From NCBI GenBank assembly GCA_910575815.1, contig CAJTFN010000001.1, positions 1 to 64,000 on the forward strand: 64,000 nt of DNA. The letters are read 5' to 3'. A model generated the notes under the pieces. That model saw only the letters and a list, made by a program, of their open reading frames with translations. It had not been told where the DNA came from and did no database searches. The position numbers and the translations under genes were made by a program. This document shows positions 1-8,092 of the stretch, one piece after another (within the stretch, counting starts at the first letter, position 1; every line of letters starts with the position of its first letter). The DNA comes from Oscillospiraceae bacterium (GTDB lineage: Bacteria > Bacillota > Clostridia > Oscillospirales > Oscillospiraceae).

Positions 1-2
1 CG

Positions 3-389
3 TTCCTGAAGGCGGGCTGCGGCCCGGTGCACGGCATGAGCTTCCCTCTGGGCGGGACGTATCACGTGGCCCACGGGGAGAGCAACTACATGCTGTTCGG
101 GGCCATTATGGATTACTATGACGAGAAGAATCCGGATGGCGAAATCATGCGATTCAAGGAGCTGGTGGCCCGTATCCTGGGCTGTGAGGCGAAGAACGCC
201 ATCCCTGAGATGAACGCGCTGCTCCAGCGGATATTGCCCCTGCGCCCTCTGCGGGACTGCGGGTTTACCGAGGCGGACTTCAAGGCCTTCCCCCTGTCCG
301 TGGAGGCCAACCAGCAGCGTTTGATGACCAACGCCTATTATCCCTTCGACCTGGACGCCGAGGAGGCGATTTATCGCAAGTGTTTTTGA
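3..389 (+). CDS. Iron-containing alcohol dehydrogenase, C-terminal part (possibly 4-hydroxybutyrate dehydrogenase)
   Basis: The reading frame is open from the window edge, so the N-terminal NAD-binding half lies outside. The visible part holds the HGMSFPLGG and HVAHGESN segments, which match the two metal-binding histidine motifs near the active site of group III (iron-dependent) alcohol dehydrogenases. The overall ending (MTNAYYPFDLDAEEAIYRKCF-like) recalls 4-hydroxybutyrate dehydrogenases of clostridia, which reduce succinate semialdehyde in butyrate-forming pathways. The family call is firm; the substrate is a guess. The gene is followed by its own strong terminator and is not part of the island that starts at the tRNA. 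Confidence 0.85.
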   Translation, partial: FLKAGCGPVHGMSFPLGGTYHVAHGESNYMLFGAIMDYYDEKNPDGEIMRFKELVARILGCEAKNAIPEMNALLQRILPLRPLRDCGFTEADFKAFPLSVEANQQRLMTNAYYPFDLDAEEAIYRKCF

Positions 390-406
390 GCGTTTGTGCT
401 TAGGAG

Positions 407-446
407 AACCGCATGCCATGCTTTGAGCATGGCATGCGGTTTTTTG
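407..446 (+). terminator. Rho-independent terminator of the dehydrogenase gene
   Basis: A perfect 15-bp stem (407-421 with 427-441) and a 5-base loop are followed by a T run. It lies 18 bases after the stop codon. Confidence 0.9.
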
Positions 447-511
447 CCTTTCGTGGGAAATCACGGTAAGGAGAGATAAAATAAAAATTTGTGAAAATTT
501 GAAAAAAGGAC

Positions 512-540
512 TTGCATTTCCAGAAGGTGTGTGCTATTAT
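512..540 (+). promoter_or_regulatory. Sigma-70-type promoter of tRNA-Arg
   Basis: TTGCAT (512-517) is followed after 17 bases by TATTAT (535-540), about 30 bases upstream of the tRNA, in an AT-rich stretch. Confidence 0.65.
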
Positions 541-569
541 AATGAAGCTGTCTTAAAGAGACAGGATGT

Positions 570-646
570 GCGCCCTTAGCTCAGCTGGATAGAGCGTCTG
601 GCTACGGACCAGAAGGCCGGGGGTTCGAATCCCTCAGGGCGTACCA
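570..646 (+). tRNA. tRNA-Arg (anticodon ACG)
   Basis: A 77-nt cloverleaf. The acceptor stem pairs 570-576 with 636-642. The anticodon loop CTACGGA sits in a TCTGG/CCAGA stem and gives anticodon ACG. The T-arm contains GGTTCGAATCC, and the CCA end is encoded (644-646). The 3' part is duplicated at 51977-52022, so this copy is probably the version rebuilt when the island integrated. Confidence 0.97.
601..646 (+). other. attL: island attachment site in tRNA-Arg
   Basis: These 46 bases (anticodon loop to CCA end) recur at 51977-52022 in the same orientation with a single C/T difference. The Int1 gene starts 125 bases further in, as expected for a tRNA-targeting integrase. Seen: the repeat and the neighbouring integrase. 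Inferred: that both mark the ends of one integrated island. Confidence 0.8.
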
Positions 647-690
647 AAGCCGCGGAAATTCGTTGAATTTCCGCGGCTTTGCCTTTGCTT
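646..690 (+). terminator. Hairpin just downstream of tRNA-Arg
   Basis: A 15-bp stem (646-660 with 666-680) followed by a T-rich stretch. It probably ends the tRNA transcript. Being inside the island, it replaces the original tRNA terminator, which seems to survive at 52024-52083. Confidence 0.65.
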
Positions 691-770
691 TCTGCACTTT
701 TCCGGGCGGTTCGATTTTACGGTATCGCTCTGACCCAAGCCGTGACCCATACCAGATCTCGGAGCGGAAA

Positions 771-1913
771 TCACCGGAGAGCGCCGGAGAGGAAATTCCC
801 CACCGCATTCGCTGCCTGTTTCTGCATGGAGGTCGTGACGTGGGCGTAGGTATCGAGGGTAAACCCGGCGCTGTAGTGCCCCAGCATGACGGAGAGTGTT
901 TTCACGTCTACGCCGTTTTGCAGGGCCAGGACCGAGAATGTGTGACGCAGGTCGTGGAAGCGTATTCGTTCTAGCCCTGCCCGTTTCAGCACCCGCTGGA
1001 GCTTATGGAGGACGCTGTCCGGGGACATGGGGCCTCCAAACGGAGAAGGGAACACATACTCATCCTTCTGCTCCATGCCTTTGAGGACCTTGACGGCAGC
1101 CGCTCCTATCGCAATATTGCGGTAGGAGTTTTTCGTTTTCAAGGGTGCTTCCACTACCTCGCCATTCTGGCGGAGGACCTGCCGCCGGACGTGGATGATT
1201 CCCTTGTCCAGATCAATGTCGCTCCATTTCAGCCCCAGCAGTTCTCCCCGCCGGAGGCCCGTCGCAAGGTCGATGTAGTAGAGCTCAAATACGCCGCTGC
1301 GCCTCGCCTCCTCGAAGAAAGTGCCCAGGTTCTCCGGCAGCAGGATTTTCATTTCTTTCCGCTCCAGTTTCGGCAGCACACAGCCTTTCGTAGGATTACT
1401 GGGAATCAGCTTTTGCTCTACCGCACAGTTCAGGGCGGAGGAAATCATCTGGTTGATGTTCCGCACCGTCTTGACGCTGAGACCCTTGGGTTTGTTCCTG
1501 GCTTCAATGCATTCCACCCTGCCGCTCTCCAGTAGGTGCTTATACAACCGCTGGAGGTCCATCGCCGTCAGCTTTTCCAGCAGGATGTCCCCGAGTGTGG
1601 GCTTGATGTGGTTCTCGATGAAACCCTGGTAGGTTTTGTGGGACGAGGGACGGACCTGGAGCTTGGCGTAGTTTTCCATCCAGGCATCCAGCCATTGGCC
1701 TACTGTGTAGCATTTGGTAACTGCAACCAGCGAATTACTTTTTTCGATAGCAGCCTTGAGTTTTGCCTTGACCTCCGCCTGGGTCTTGCCGAGGACATTT
1801 TTGTAGATCACCTTCCCGGTCACCGGATCACGGCCCGCTGTGTAGCGTCCCTCCCAGCGGCCATCCTTTCGCTTGCGAATACTACCTTCTCCGTTGGCTC
1901 GCCTTTTCGCCAT
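771..1913 (-). CDS. Tyrosine recombinase/integrase (Int1), likely the island integrase
   Basis: 380 aa. The N-terminal arm-binding (AP2-like) domain at about residues 8-58 contains KDGRWEGRY. A SAM-like core-binding domain spans about 70-175 and the catalytic domain 190-375. The visible catalytic set is R221, K261, H320-x-x-R323, H346 and nucleophile Y356, so the enzyme should be active. ATG start with AAAGGAGG 9 bases upstream. The 3' end faces tRNA-Arg and its duplicated 3' segment, the usual position for an integrase that recombines a tRNA site. It is not included in the repeated Int2/Int3 module. No xis gene is directly attached; a xis remnant lies at 6246-6365. Confidence 0.93.
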   Translation of the reverse strand: MAKRRANGEGSIRKRKDGRWEGRYTAGRDPVTGKVIYKNVLGKTQAEVKAKLKAAIEKSNSLVAVTKCYTVGQWLDAWMENYAKLQVRPSSHKTYQGFIENHIKPTLGDILLEKLTAMDLQRLYKHLLESGRVECIEARNKPKGLSVKTVRNINQMISSALNCAVEQKLIPSNPTKGCVLPKLERKEMKILLPENLGTFFEEARRSGVFELYYIDLATGLRRGELLGLKWSDIDLDKGIIHVRRQVLRQNGEVVEAPLKTKNSYRNIAIGAAAVKVLKGMEQKDEYVFPSPFGGPMSPDSVLHKLQRVLKRAGLERIRFHDLRHTFSVLALQNGVDVKTLSVMLGHYSAGFTLDTYAHVTTSMQKQAANAVGNFLSGALR

Positions 1914-1989
1914 AGCGTATCGCCTCCTTTGTCAGCAACACACCATACCAGCAGTCCGCAAAAATATCCAGCGGCTGCGTGCAGTGTTA

Positions 1990-2112
1990 TCAAAAAATTC
2001 GGATTTGCTGGTTTGGAACTTCTCTTTGTTTGTACCAGCGCACACGCTGCTCTGAGGATAAGGGCTGATTTATGGTCATGAAAATCTCCATTATCTGTTT
2101 CAAATCTGCCAT
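1990..2112 (-). CDS. Small ORF downstream of Int2, cut at the repeat boundary
   Basis: 40 aa beginning MADLKQIMEIF, with GAAAGGAG 7-8 bases before the ATG. The first 30 codons (to WYKQR) recur after the Int2 fragment of copy 2 (36675 downward). The sequences after that codon differ completely between the two places, so the repeated module ends inside this reading frame and the present C-terminus is foreign. Function unknown; it may be the 5' end of a longer gene lost at the boundary. It was too short for routine ORF calling. Confidence 0.45.
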   Translation of the reverse strand: MADLKQIMEIFMTINQPLSSEQRVRWYKQREVPNQQIRIF

Positions 2113-2182
2113 TTCCGCAACTCCTTTCGCCTGTCCATCAAGGGTGTTTACTCTCTGACCACATATTTGCCCACAGACAGAG

Positions 2183-2215
2183 AAAACCGGCCCACCGGGC
2201 TATTCCGGTGGGCCG
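2183..2215 (-). terminator. Terminator after Int2 (copy 1)
   Basis: A 10-bp GC stem (2189-2198 with 2205-2214) is followed on the minus strand by a U run. The same hairpin follows Int2 in copy 2 (36744-36780). Confidence 0.75.
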
Positions 2216-2221
2216 CAGTTC

Positions 2222-3655
2222 TCAGCTTGCTCTATTCTCTGCCCTCAGCCGCTCCTTTTCAGCGGCCACCTCCGTTTTCATCTCGGTTATCATTACTGCC
2301 AGCAGTTTTTCGCATTCTTCCGCCGTATCAGCGTAGATGTCTCGGGTGCGCTTTGTCCCATCGGGCCAGGTCACCGTGTACCTTCCGTTCCAGCGACCAC
2401 CTTTGGTCTGACCCAAGTATCCGCTGCCCCAGTAGCGGCGCTTGCCACGTTTTGGTTTGAAGTCTGTCATGGTGCGGCTGGCTACTGCCTGGGGATTTTC
2501 TGTGGGAATCTCTACTTTACCAATGCCTCGGTCGATTTTAGCGGCGGCTTGCCTCTGCATATCATCAGTGACGTGTGCGTAGACATTCAGCGTGGTGGCA
2601 CTGGAGACGTGCCCGATGACGGTGGACAGAGTCTTTACATCCATCCCATGCTCCAGTGCGTTGGTGGCGAATACATGACGCAGGTCGTGGAAGCGAACCT
2701 TTTTGCACCCAGCATGCGATAGGATTTTACTCAGCCTGTGGCTGGCGGCTGCTGGAGCCAGCGGAGCGTCCTCCTTTTTGGGCGAGGGGAACATCCATCG
2801 GGAGGAGACGGTTTTCTTGTACTCCTTTAGCGCCTCGACCACAGGTGAGGGAAGAATCACTGTTCGGATAGATGCCTTGGTCTTGGGTTCTTGGATCAGC
2901 AGTTCCTCCTTGGTTCGATAGACCTGCCGCTCAATCCGCAGTTCCCCGGTTTTGAAATTCAGGTCATCCCACTGGAGCGCCATCAGTTCTCCTACGCGAA
3001 GGCCGGTGCTCAGTTCCAGAAGGAACACCTCGTAGTAGCCTTCGTCTTTGGCCTGGATGAGCAGTCTTTGCAGCTCCTCCCTGGTAAGCAGCTGCATCTC
3101 CTGCCGTCTGATTGGCGGAGCCTTGCATTCCTCAATTGGATTCTTTACGATCAATCGCTCTGCCACAGCTTTTTCCAACGCCCTGCGGCAGAGACTGTGA
3201 CAGTTGCGCACCATATTGTCCGAGAGACCACCGCCTCTGGTTTCTCTATGCAGCGTACGTCCATCCTTTCGCATCCAGTTGAAGAACCGCTGGAGGTCAT
3301 TCATCGTTAACCTGTTCAGAGGAACACTGCCTAATTTGGGGCAGATGTAGAGCCAGATAAAGTCCTCATAGGATCGTTGAGAACTGGGGCGAAGCATTGG
3401 CTTGCTGTAGTTTTCATACCAGAATTCTACCCACTCACCGAAGGGCATATCCGCCCTGGTCTTGACGGCGGTTGCAGGAGCCACGGACTCTTTCAGCGAT
3501 TCCAGTTTCGCCACGCACTCCGTCTTGGTCTTGGCCAGCACATTTTTTGTTTTAGGTAGGCCCTTGTCATCGTAACCGACGACCACTCGGCCCTCCCAAC
3601 GCCCGTCTTTTCTCAGCCGGACTGTACCCTCGCCGCTTTTGCGTTTTCTTCCCAC
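2222..3655 (-). CDS. Tyrosine recombinase with arm-type DNA-binding domains at both ends (Int2, copy 1)
   Basis: 477 aa, the only intact Int2 here. An N-terminal AP2-like domain (about 8-58, KDGRWEGRV), a core-binding domain (70-175) and a catalytic domain (185-375) with R220, K260, H323-x-x-R326, H349 and Y359. About 100 residues follow the nucleophile. Their segment 410-460 (GGRWNGRYTVTW, then TKRTRD and a helix starting TAEECEKLL) mirrors the N-terminal domain, so the protein seems to carry a second arm-binding module. GTG start; the first 43 bases overlap the end of Int3, suggesting coupled translation and a joint function with Int3. Confidence 0.92.
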   Translation of the reverse strand: MGRKRKSGEGTVRLRKDGRWEGRVVVGYDDKGLPKTKNVLAKTKTECVAKLESLKESVAPATAVKTRADMPFGEWVEFWYENYSKPMLRPSSQRSYEDFIWLYICPKLGSVPLNRLTMNDLQRFFNWMRKDGRTLHRETRGGGLSDNMVRNCHSLCRRALEKAVAERLIVKNPIEECKAPPIRRQEMQLLTREELQRLLIQAKDEGYYEVFLLELSTGLRVGELMALQWDDLNFKTGELRIERQVYRTKEELLIQEPKTKASIRTVILPSPVVEALKEYKKTVSSRWMFPSPKKEDAPLAPAAASHRLSKILSHAGCKKVRFHDLRHVFATNALEHGMDVKTLSTVIGHVSSATTLNVYAHVTDDMQRQAAAKIDRGIGKVEIPTENPQAVASRTMTDFKPKRGKRRYWGSGYLGQTKGGRWNGRYTVTWPDGTKRTRDIYADTAEECEKLLAVMITEMKTEVAAEKERLRAENRAS

Positions 3656-4782
3656 GGTCTCAGCTCCTCTCCGAAAATATCTGTCAGGAAATCTCCCACC
3701 ACTTCCGAGGCTCGTTTCTGCATATCGCCGGTGGTATGAGTGTAGGTGTCCAGCGTGAACGCCGCCCTGGTGTGGCCCAGGATGCCGGACAGGGTTTTCA
3801 CGTCCACGCCCGACGCCAGAGCGTGAGTCGCGAAGGTGTGACGCAGGTCGTGGAAGCGAATGTTCGGAAGGCCGGCCTGCTTCAGCAGAACCTTCAGCTG
3901 TCGGTATGCGGAGCCAGGATTAGTGGGCTGTTCCGGTTTCAGCGGGTTGGGGAATATCCACTCAGTCAGAGCCGATGCTTTCTTCTTACTGAGCAGAGCT
4001 GTTGTACTGGCGGGCAGCACGATTTTCCGAGTGCCGGCGTTAGTCTTGGTATCCCCGGCAGTCAGCCCGCCGCCAGTTTCCCGATAGACGGTGCGGCAGA
4101 CTTTCAGTGTGCCGGTGACCTCATCGAAGTCTTCCCACTTGAGTCCGCAGATCTCACCCCGGCGCAGGCCAGTGGTCAGCTCAGTGTAGAAGAAGTCACA
4201 CCAGATTTCATCCTCTGCGATGACCTTCATGAACACATCCAGCTGCTCGTCCGTCAGTATCTGCTTTGCCCCATAGCTGAATCTGGGAGCGGTGATCTGT
4301 TCAGTCGGGTTGCTGGCGATCAGGTGCGCCTGCTGCGCCGCCTTCAGCGCACCGTGGAGCGTGGTGTGGATGCGGCGCACCGTACTGCTGGCCAGACAAT
4401 CACTCAGCTTCTCGTAGAACCGTTGCACATCCTTCGGTGTGATTCGAGCCAACTGTTTGTCACCCAAGGCAGGCCTGATGTGGTTCTCAATGTAGCTTCG
4501 GTAGTTCCGCAGCGTGTTGGGCCGCAGTGTATCTGCCGTGCTCCTCAGCCACTGGTCCAGCCACTCCGAGAGCATCATCCTGCTTTGCTCCGTCAGGTCG
4601 GCCCCCTGATAGCTGTCGATGTGCTGGCGGAGCTTCGCGGACAGTTCCTTCTGCGTGGGAGCATAGACGTACCGGAAGATAGAGTCGCCGTTTTCCTTGT
4701 GGCCTACCACGATGCGTCCTTCCCACCGACCGTCGTCACGCTTGCGTACCATACCGTCGCCGGATGGTCTGCGCTTTGCCAT
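3613..4782 (-). CDS. Tyrosine recombinase (Int3, copy 1)
   Basis: 389 aa. AP2-like arm domain about 8-58 (DDGRWEGRI), core-binding domain about 65-165, catalytic domain with R207, K246, H311-x-x-R314, H337 and Y347, all present. The ATG at 4782 was chosen because AAAGGAGA lies 9 bases upstream; a longer upstream frame lacks a site. Near-identical copies lie at 41958-43127 and 46744-47913. All three have the same 43-base overlap with a following Int2. Two different recombinases expressed together recall Tn554 (TnpA/TnpB) and RIT elements, but that is analogy only. Confidence 0.93.
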   Translation of the reverse strand: MAKRRPSGDGMVRKRDDGRWEGRIVVGHKENGDSIFRYVYAPTQKELSAKLRQHIDSYQGADLTEQSRMMLSEWLDQWLRSTADTLRPNTLRNYRSYIENHIRPALGDKQLARITPKDVQRFYEKLSDCLASSTVRRIHTTLHGALKAAQQAHLIASNPTEQITAPRFSYGAKQILTDEQLDVFMKVIAEDEIWCDFFYTELTTGLRRGEICGLKWEDFDEVTGTLKVCRTVYRETGGGLTAGDTKTNAGTRKIVLPASTTALLSKKKASALTEWIFPNPLKPEQPTNPGSAYRQLKVLLKQAGLPNIRFHDLRHTFATHALASGVDVKTLSGILGHTRAAFTLDTYTHTTGDMQKRASEVVGDFLTDIFGEELRPWEENAKAARVQSG

Positions 4783-4911
4783 GAGTATCATCTCCTTTCT
4801 CCGATTCTGCAACACCAACACATACCACACTTCGCGGGGAATAGCTACTACTTTTTTCGAGGACTTTTATTCTTTGTTTTGCGGCGCAGAATTTGAACAG
4901 GGTACGGGTGA

Positions 4912-5319
4912 TCACAGACCTCCTCTTTGGTAACGGACAGCGTCGTCCAGCGAAATGTTGCCGCTGGTTTTTTTCACGTCTTGGCCGCACCGTCCCCGCA
5001 GCGCCTTGAGCTGTTCATCGGGAATCTCCATTCCTGCCGCCAGCACATTCATCATCATGTCCAGATCCACCGCCAGCTTGAAGAGCAGACGACAGACGCG
5101 GTTCTCCGTATCCTGAACCGTACCGCGCAGGACGGACGCCAGTGCGGGCGGGAGATAAGCGGTGGTATTCTGACCGGAGACGTAGCCGGCGTAGAACCGG
5201 ATGGCCTTCTCGATGAACTCGTTTTGTGTACGGTAGTTGTCTCGAGGACACATCTCTTTGACGAGTTGTTGTGTCTCAAGGAGAGATTGGCGGTGTGGAC
5301 TTGATTTCTCTCTCGGCAT
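4912..5319 (-). CDS. Small ribbon-helix-helix-like DNA-binding protein (copy 1)
   Basis: 135 aa beginning MPREKSSPHR. The ATG at 5319 has GGAGGAG 5-6 bases upstream. The N-terminal part (a basic stretch, then a beta-strand-like segment and NEFIEKAIRFYAGYV) resembles CopG/MobC-type ribbon-helix-helix proteins; the middle is helical and the end is polar. It sits between the leader and Int3 in the same orientation, so it may regulate the recombinases or act as an accessory factor on the leader DNA. Copy 2 (41421-41828) is almost identical; copy 3 is degenerate. The fold is inferred from pattern only. Confidence 0.6.
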   Translation of the reverse strand: MPREKSSPHRQSLLETQQLVKEMCPRDNYRTQNEFIEKAIRFYAGYVSGQNTTAYLPPALASVLRGTVQDTENRVCRLLFKLAVDLDMMMNVLAAGMEIPDEQLKALRGRCGQDVKKTSGNISLDDAVRYQRGGL

Positions 5320-5810
5320 GATGCTCCTCCTGAAATTCGCAAATATCCCCGCCTTGACCCGCCGATTTTGCGGCGGCTGTAAGGACAGAGGAAAAACTGA
5401 CCCCCGACTTGCCCCCAGGGGGTAAAAAATGACCCCCGCACTGACTCCCGTGAAATTCCGGAAAACCACCTGTGACAGCCACCTTGTGAAAAGGCGGAAC
5501 ATGGCGGTTCTCTCTCTGGATTTGCTGATACTGACCACCTGCCACAGCAAAAAGTTGAAATTCCGACCACCTATTGAAAAGCCCCGACCCGCTCTGCGGG
5601 GCGGTGTGGCTGGCCGGGGGGCGCATAAGCGACCCCCGGCCTTTATCCTGCACTTTTTTCGACCCCCCGGTTCACCTGCCACTTTCAGTTGTGCTGAATT
5701 CGCGGGATGGCGCACACCGGCCACACGCTTTGGACACAGCTTCGTCTGCGATGGACTGCGGCTTGTTACCTTCCGGATAGCAGAGAGGCCACACAGCGGC
5801 GCACAGGCCG
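5320..5810 (-). other. Conserved GC-rich leader with GGGGGTC repeats (copy 1)
   Basis: About 490 bases with no convincing gene, although several frames happen to be open. On the minus strand it carries four GGGGGTC heptamers as two pairs and a CCCGC-AGA-GCGGG hairpin. The same layout is at 40930-41420, 48598-49030 and, diverged, 52955-53178. Its retention between the same two genes suggests a cis-acting role: regulator binding, a replication or transfer origin, or recombinase arm sites. Which of these it is cannot be told from sequence alone. Confidence 0.6.
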
Positions 5811-6245
5811 TCATGCTGAGCTGCGCTTATCACTGCGGAGAGCGAGTTCCTTTGCGACTCGCTGACGTTCAGCTGCAACATCCATCTGCGCCAGTTGCTG
5901 TTCGTAGAACTGATTCAGAGCCAGTTGGATCGGGCGTATGGTGTAGAGCAGATTGCCGTTGCGTTTCATACCGCCCCTGGTAGTGACTGTCGTGCTCTCT
6001 GTACTGATGAGCTGCCGCTCCTCCAGCTCGCACACATACTTGCGGACGGTGTTGGCGCTCATCCGCACTGTTCTGCCGATGGTCTTGTAGCTGGGCCAGC
6101 ACTGGTAGGTACTCCGGTTCTCACAGCAGAGCAGGTAGGAGTAGACGGCCAGTGCGCCTGGTGACAGGCCCAGCAGGAATATCTCGTTGGGTAGCTGGAA
6201 GTAGTTCTTGATTGGATCACGCTTGGGCCACTGCTTGTACTTCAA
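5811..6245 (-). CDS. Helix-turn-helix protein of the mobile module (copy 1)
   Basis: 144 aa beginning with a TTG codon (6243-6245), chosen because AAGGAGGT lies 5-6 bases upstream and the copy-2 homologue starts with GTG at the same place. The sequence KNYFQLPNEIFLLGLSPGALAVY followed by SYKTIGRTVRMSANTVRKYV is typical of winged-helix proteins related to RepA/DnaD-type initiators in clostridial mobile elements (helix-turn-helix about residues 45-75). It could start replication of an excised form or regulate transcription. The frame is open upstream into a xis remnant, but that fusion is probably not the real protein. Confidence 0.75.
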   Translation of the reverse strand: MKYKQWPKRDPIKNYFQLPNEIFLLGLSPGALAVYSYLLCCENRSTYQCWPSYKTIGRTVRMSANTVRKYVCELEERQLISTESTTVTTRGGMKRNGNLLYTIRPIQLALNQFYEQQLAQMDVAAERQRVAKELALRSDKRSSA

Positions 6246-6365
6246 TCCGCACCTCCTTGGGTGTGCCGAGACGCCCAGCACCTTCGCTACCGTTGCCGCA
6301 TTCAGGAACAGCGGCAGTTCATCGTAGCTCTTGTAGCTGGATTCTTTCATGTTGTACTTGCCCAT
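6246..6365 (-). pseudogene. Excisionase (xis) remnant, N-terminal part
   Basis: The frame from 6365 encodes MGKYNMKESSYKSYDEL followed by PLFLNAATVAKVLGVS, the start of a MerR-like excisionase helix-turn-helix. It then jumps to the last codons before the next gene. Copy 2 keeps the opposite, C-terminal end of a xis gene. A deletion has therefore removed the middle here, leaving a frame that now runs into the helix-turn-helix gene. Confidence 0.6.
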
Positions 6366-6494
6366 CCTTTCTGTTGAGTCAGTTTTTCCTCTGCCCTTAT
6401 GCGCTGACTTCCTCATCCATCTACCACAACCTCCAGAGTCCAAAAACGACATTTTATTTTTCATGTGCCGAAAAAATTTTTGCTGTATAAAAAC

Positions 6495-6530
6495 TCACCC
6501 GCCAGAACTAAGTCTGACGGGTGATCGTAA
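6495..6530 (-). terminator. Terminator of the first ECF sigma operon
   Basis: A stem formed by 6495-6505 with 6514-6524 (CACCCG/CGGGTG core) is followed on the minus strand by five U residues. It lies about 90 bases past the stop of the 6614-8092 gene. Confidence 0.75.
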
Positions 6531-6613
6531 CGGAAGATGTTGAGGCTGATGACGAACTGTTCTATATGAGTAGGAACGGGGCTGTGCGTTCTCATTCAGA
6601 ACGCTGAACGGTC

Positions 6614-8092
6614 TCAATACTTTCTGGAATCATACTGCCCTTCCGGAGCCATCTGACCCTCGGAGGTCCATTGGTACATCCGCCACTGCCAGTTGGGCGC
6701 GTGGAAGCCGGAGGCCAGTAGTTCAGACGGCAGGGTGTAGGGGTACTGCCAGCAGCTGCGCTTGTGGGCGGCAGTCACGGAAAAATTGTATAGCGAGACG
6801 ATCTCCGGAAAAGTAGGCGTCGCTTTCCAGAACAGGAAACCCTCCGTGGGGCCGCTGACATCCTTCGGCAGAGAGAAGTTGGCGTAATAGCAAGCCGTTC
6901 CGGCGTTGTCCGTGTCAAACCGGAAGTTCAGCGGCATGGTATAAGCGTTCCCGGCGCTGTCCTGCCACTTCAGAACTCCATCTGGCTGCGTAGTCCAAGC
7001 AGTAACGCCCTGGTAGTCCTGGGCGATCTGGACGCCCTCCATATAGCCGCCGGACGCCTCATTGGGATTCCAGTGCAGATAGGCCAGGTAGACCGCGCGG
7101 AACCCGTATTTCTCGTCCCGCACCGGAACCTCCACGGTGACAATGCTGGGCATCCCGTCAGGAAGGTCGCTTTCGTCATTGCGATACCCCTCCTTTTTCA
7201 GCCCATAGGCCCCCTCAAACCGGACCAGCTCGCTGTCGTCCAGCCGGCTCAAAATGTCCTCCGGGAAGCCAAGCTCCAGCAGTTCAGAACGGAGAGGAGA
7301 ATCGCTGGCAGTTGTACCATATACCTGCGTCTGAACACCGGCGGGCAGGCGGGAGAACAGCAGCGGCAGGGCGGCGATGATCAGGAGATGAAGGCCCAGC
7401 CACACCCCCAGGGCCAGCCTGTTGGAGACGGCCATAGGAGCGGGCTGCATGGTATAGCCTGCCTGATCCAGACTTTTGCCAATTCTGCGCAGGCTCACGA
7501 TCAGGCAGACCCACAGGATCAGGATGGGTCCCACCAGCAGCCATCCCTCCAGCCCAACGAGGGCCATCGGAAGCAGCAGAACCTCCAGCATGACCAGTCC
7601 TCCGGCAGCGGCGGTGCGGGGCTTCTGTCCGGCTTGATGGAATACCCCCTTCAATCCCTGCCACAGTCCGCCGACCGCAAAGACCAGAACCAGCTGAATC
7701 AAAACAGTCCACAGCGCATAGTAGAGAGGTACCGGGCCGGTAGTGGTGTTCCACTCCTGGCCGATCAGACTGGCAAGCCAGTGATCCAGGGGCGTGGCCT
7801 GGAGCAGTATAACGGTCAAACGCAGCACGGCGTACAGGGTGGCGCAGGCGTAGGCGAAGCGGAATCCGCCGTTCTCCCGCCGCAGAGGGGCCAGGCCCAG
7901 CCACAGCAGCGCCGCTCCAACCGCCGGCAGGATGATGTTCAGACCGAGAAAGTTGAGGGTGATGGTAATAAGTGCCAGCCCCCAGCAGATTTGACCAATG
8001 GGCTTTTTCCAGGGACGGGGCGGCGCCAGTTCGGACAGCTCCGGCGGCAGCTGGGCGGAGCCTTCATAGAGCAGACGGTCAAATTCATCCAT
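6614..8092 (-). CDS. Polytopic membrane protein coupled to an ECF sigma factor
   Basis: 492 aa. A short cytoplasmic N-terminus (MDEFDRLLYEG) leads into about seven hydrophobic segments (roughly residues 30-255). A C-terminal domain of about 230 residues follows with no membrane segments, probably outside the cell. The start overlaps the end of the sigma gene by 8 bases, so the two are translated together. By position it should be the sigma factor's membrane partner (sensor/anti-sigma), but no classical anti-sigma zinc motif is visible. I do not recognise a named family. Confidence 0.75.
   Translation of the reverse strand: MDEFDRLLYEGSAQLPPELSELAPPRPWKKPIGQICWGLALITITLNFLGLNIILPAVGAALLWLGLAPLRRENGGFRFAYACATLYAVLRLTVILLQATPLDHWLASLIGQEWNTTTGPVPLYYALWTVLIQLVLVFAVGGLWQGLKGVFHQAGQKPRTAAAGGLVMLEVLLLPMALVGLEGWLLVGPILILWVCLIVSLRRIGKSLDQAGYTMQPAPMAVSNRLALGVWLGLHLLIIAALPLLFSRLPAGVQTQVYGTTASDSPLRSELLELGFPEDILSRLDDSELVRFEGAYGLKKEGYRNDESDLPDGMPSIVTVEVPVRDEKYGFRAVYLAYLHWNPNEASGGYMEGVQIAQDYQGVTAWTTQPDGVLKWQDSAGNAYTMPLNFRFDTDNAGTACYYANFSLPKDVSGPTEGFLFWKATPTFPEIVSLYNFSVTAAHKRSCWQYPYTLPSELLASGFHAPNWQWRMYQWTSEGQMAPEGQYDSRKY

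Noticed and set aside
771-4830. Calling the three left-end recombinases a RIT element
   Set aside because: Int1 is not part of the repeated unit: the repeat edge lies between Int1 and Int2, and copies 2 and 3 have no Int1. No RIT-type terminal inverted repeats were found.
5320-5810. Labelling the leader as oriT
   Set aside because: The hairpin and RHH-like gene are suggestive, but no relaxase gene is present and no known nick motif could be matched, so it stays a candidate only.
4912-5814. A 300-codon open frame covering the leader and the RHH-like gene (also 40926-41828)
   Set aside because: Several frames on both strands are open here because of GC-rich composition; the only good ribosome site is before the 135-codon start, and the frame is broken in copy 3.
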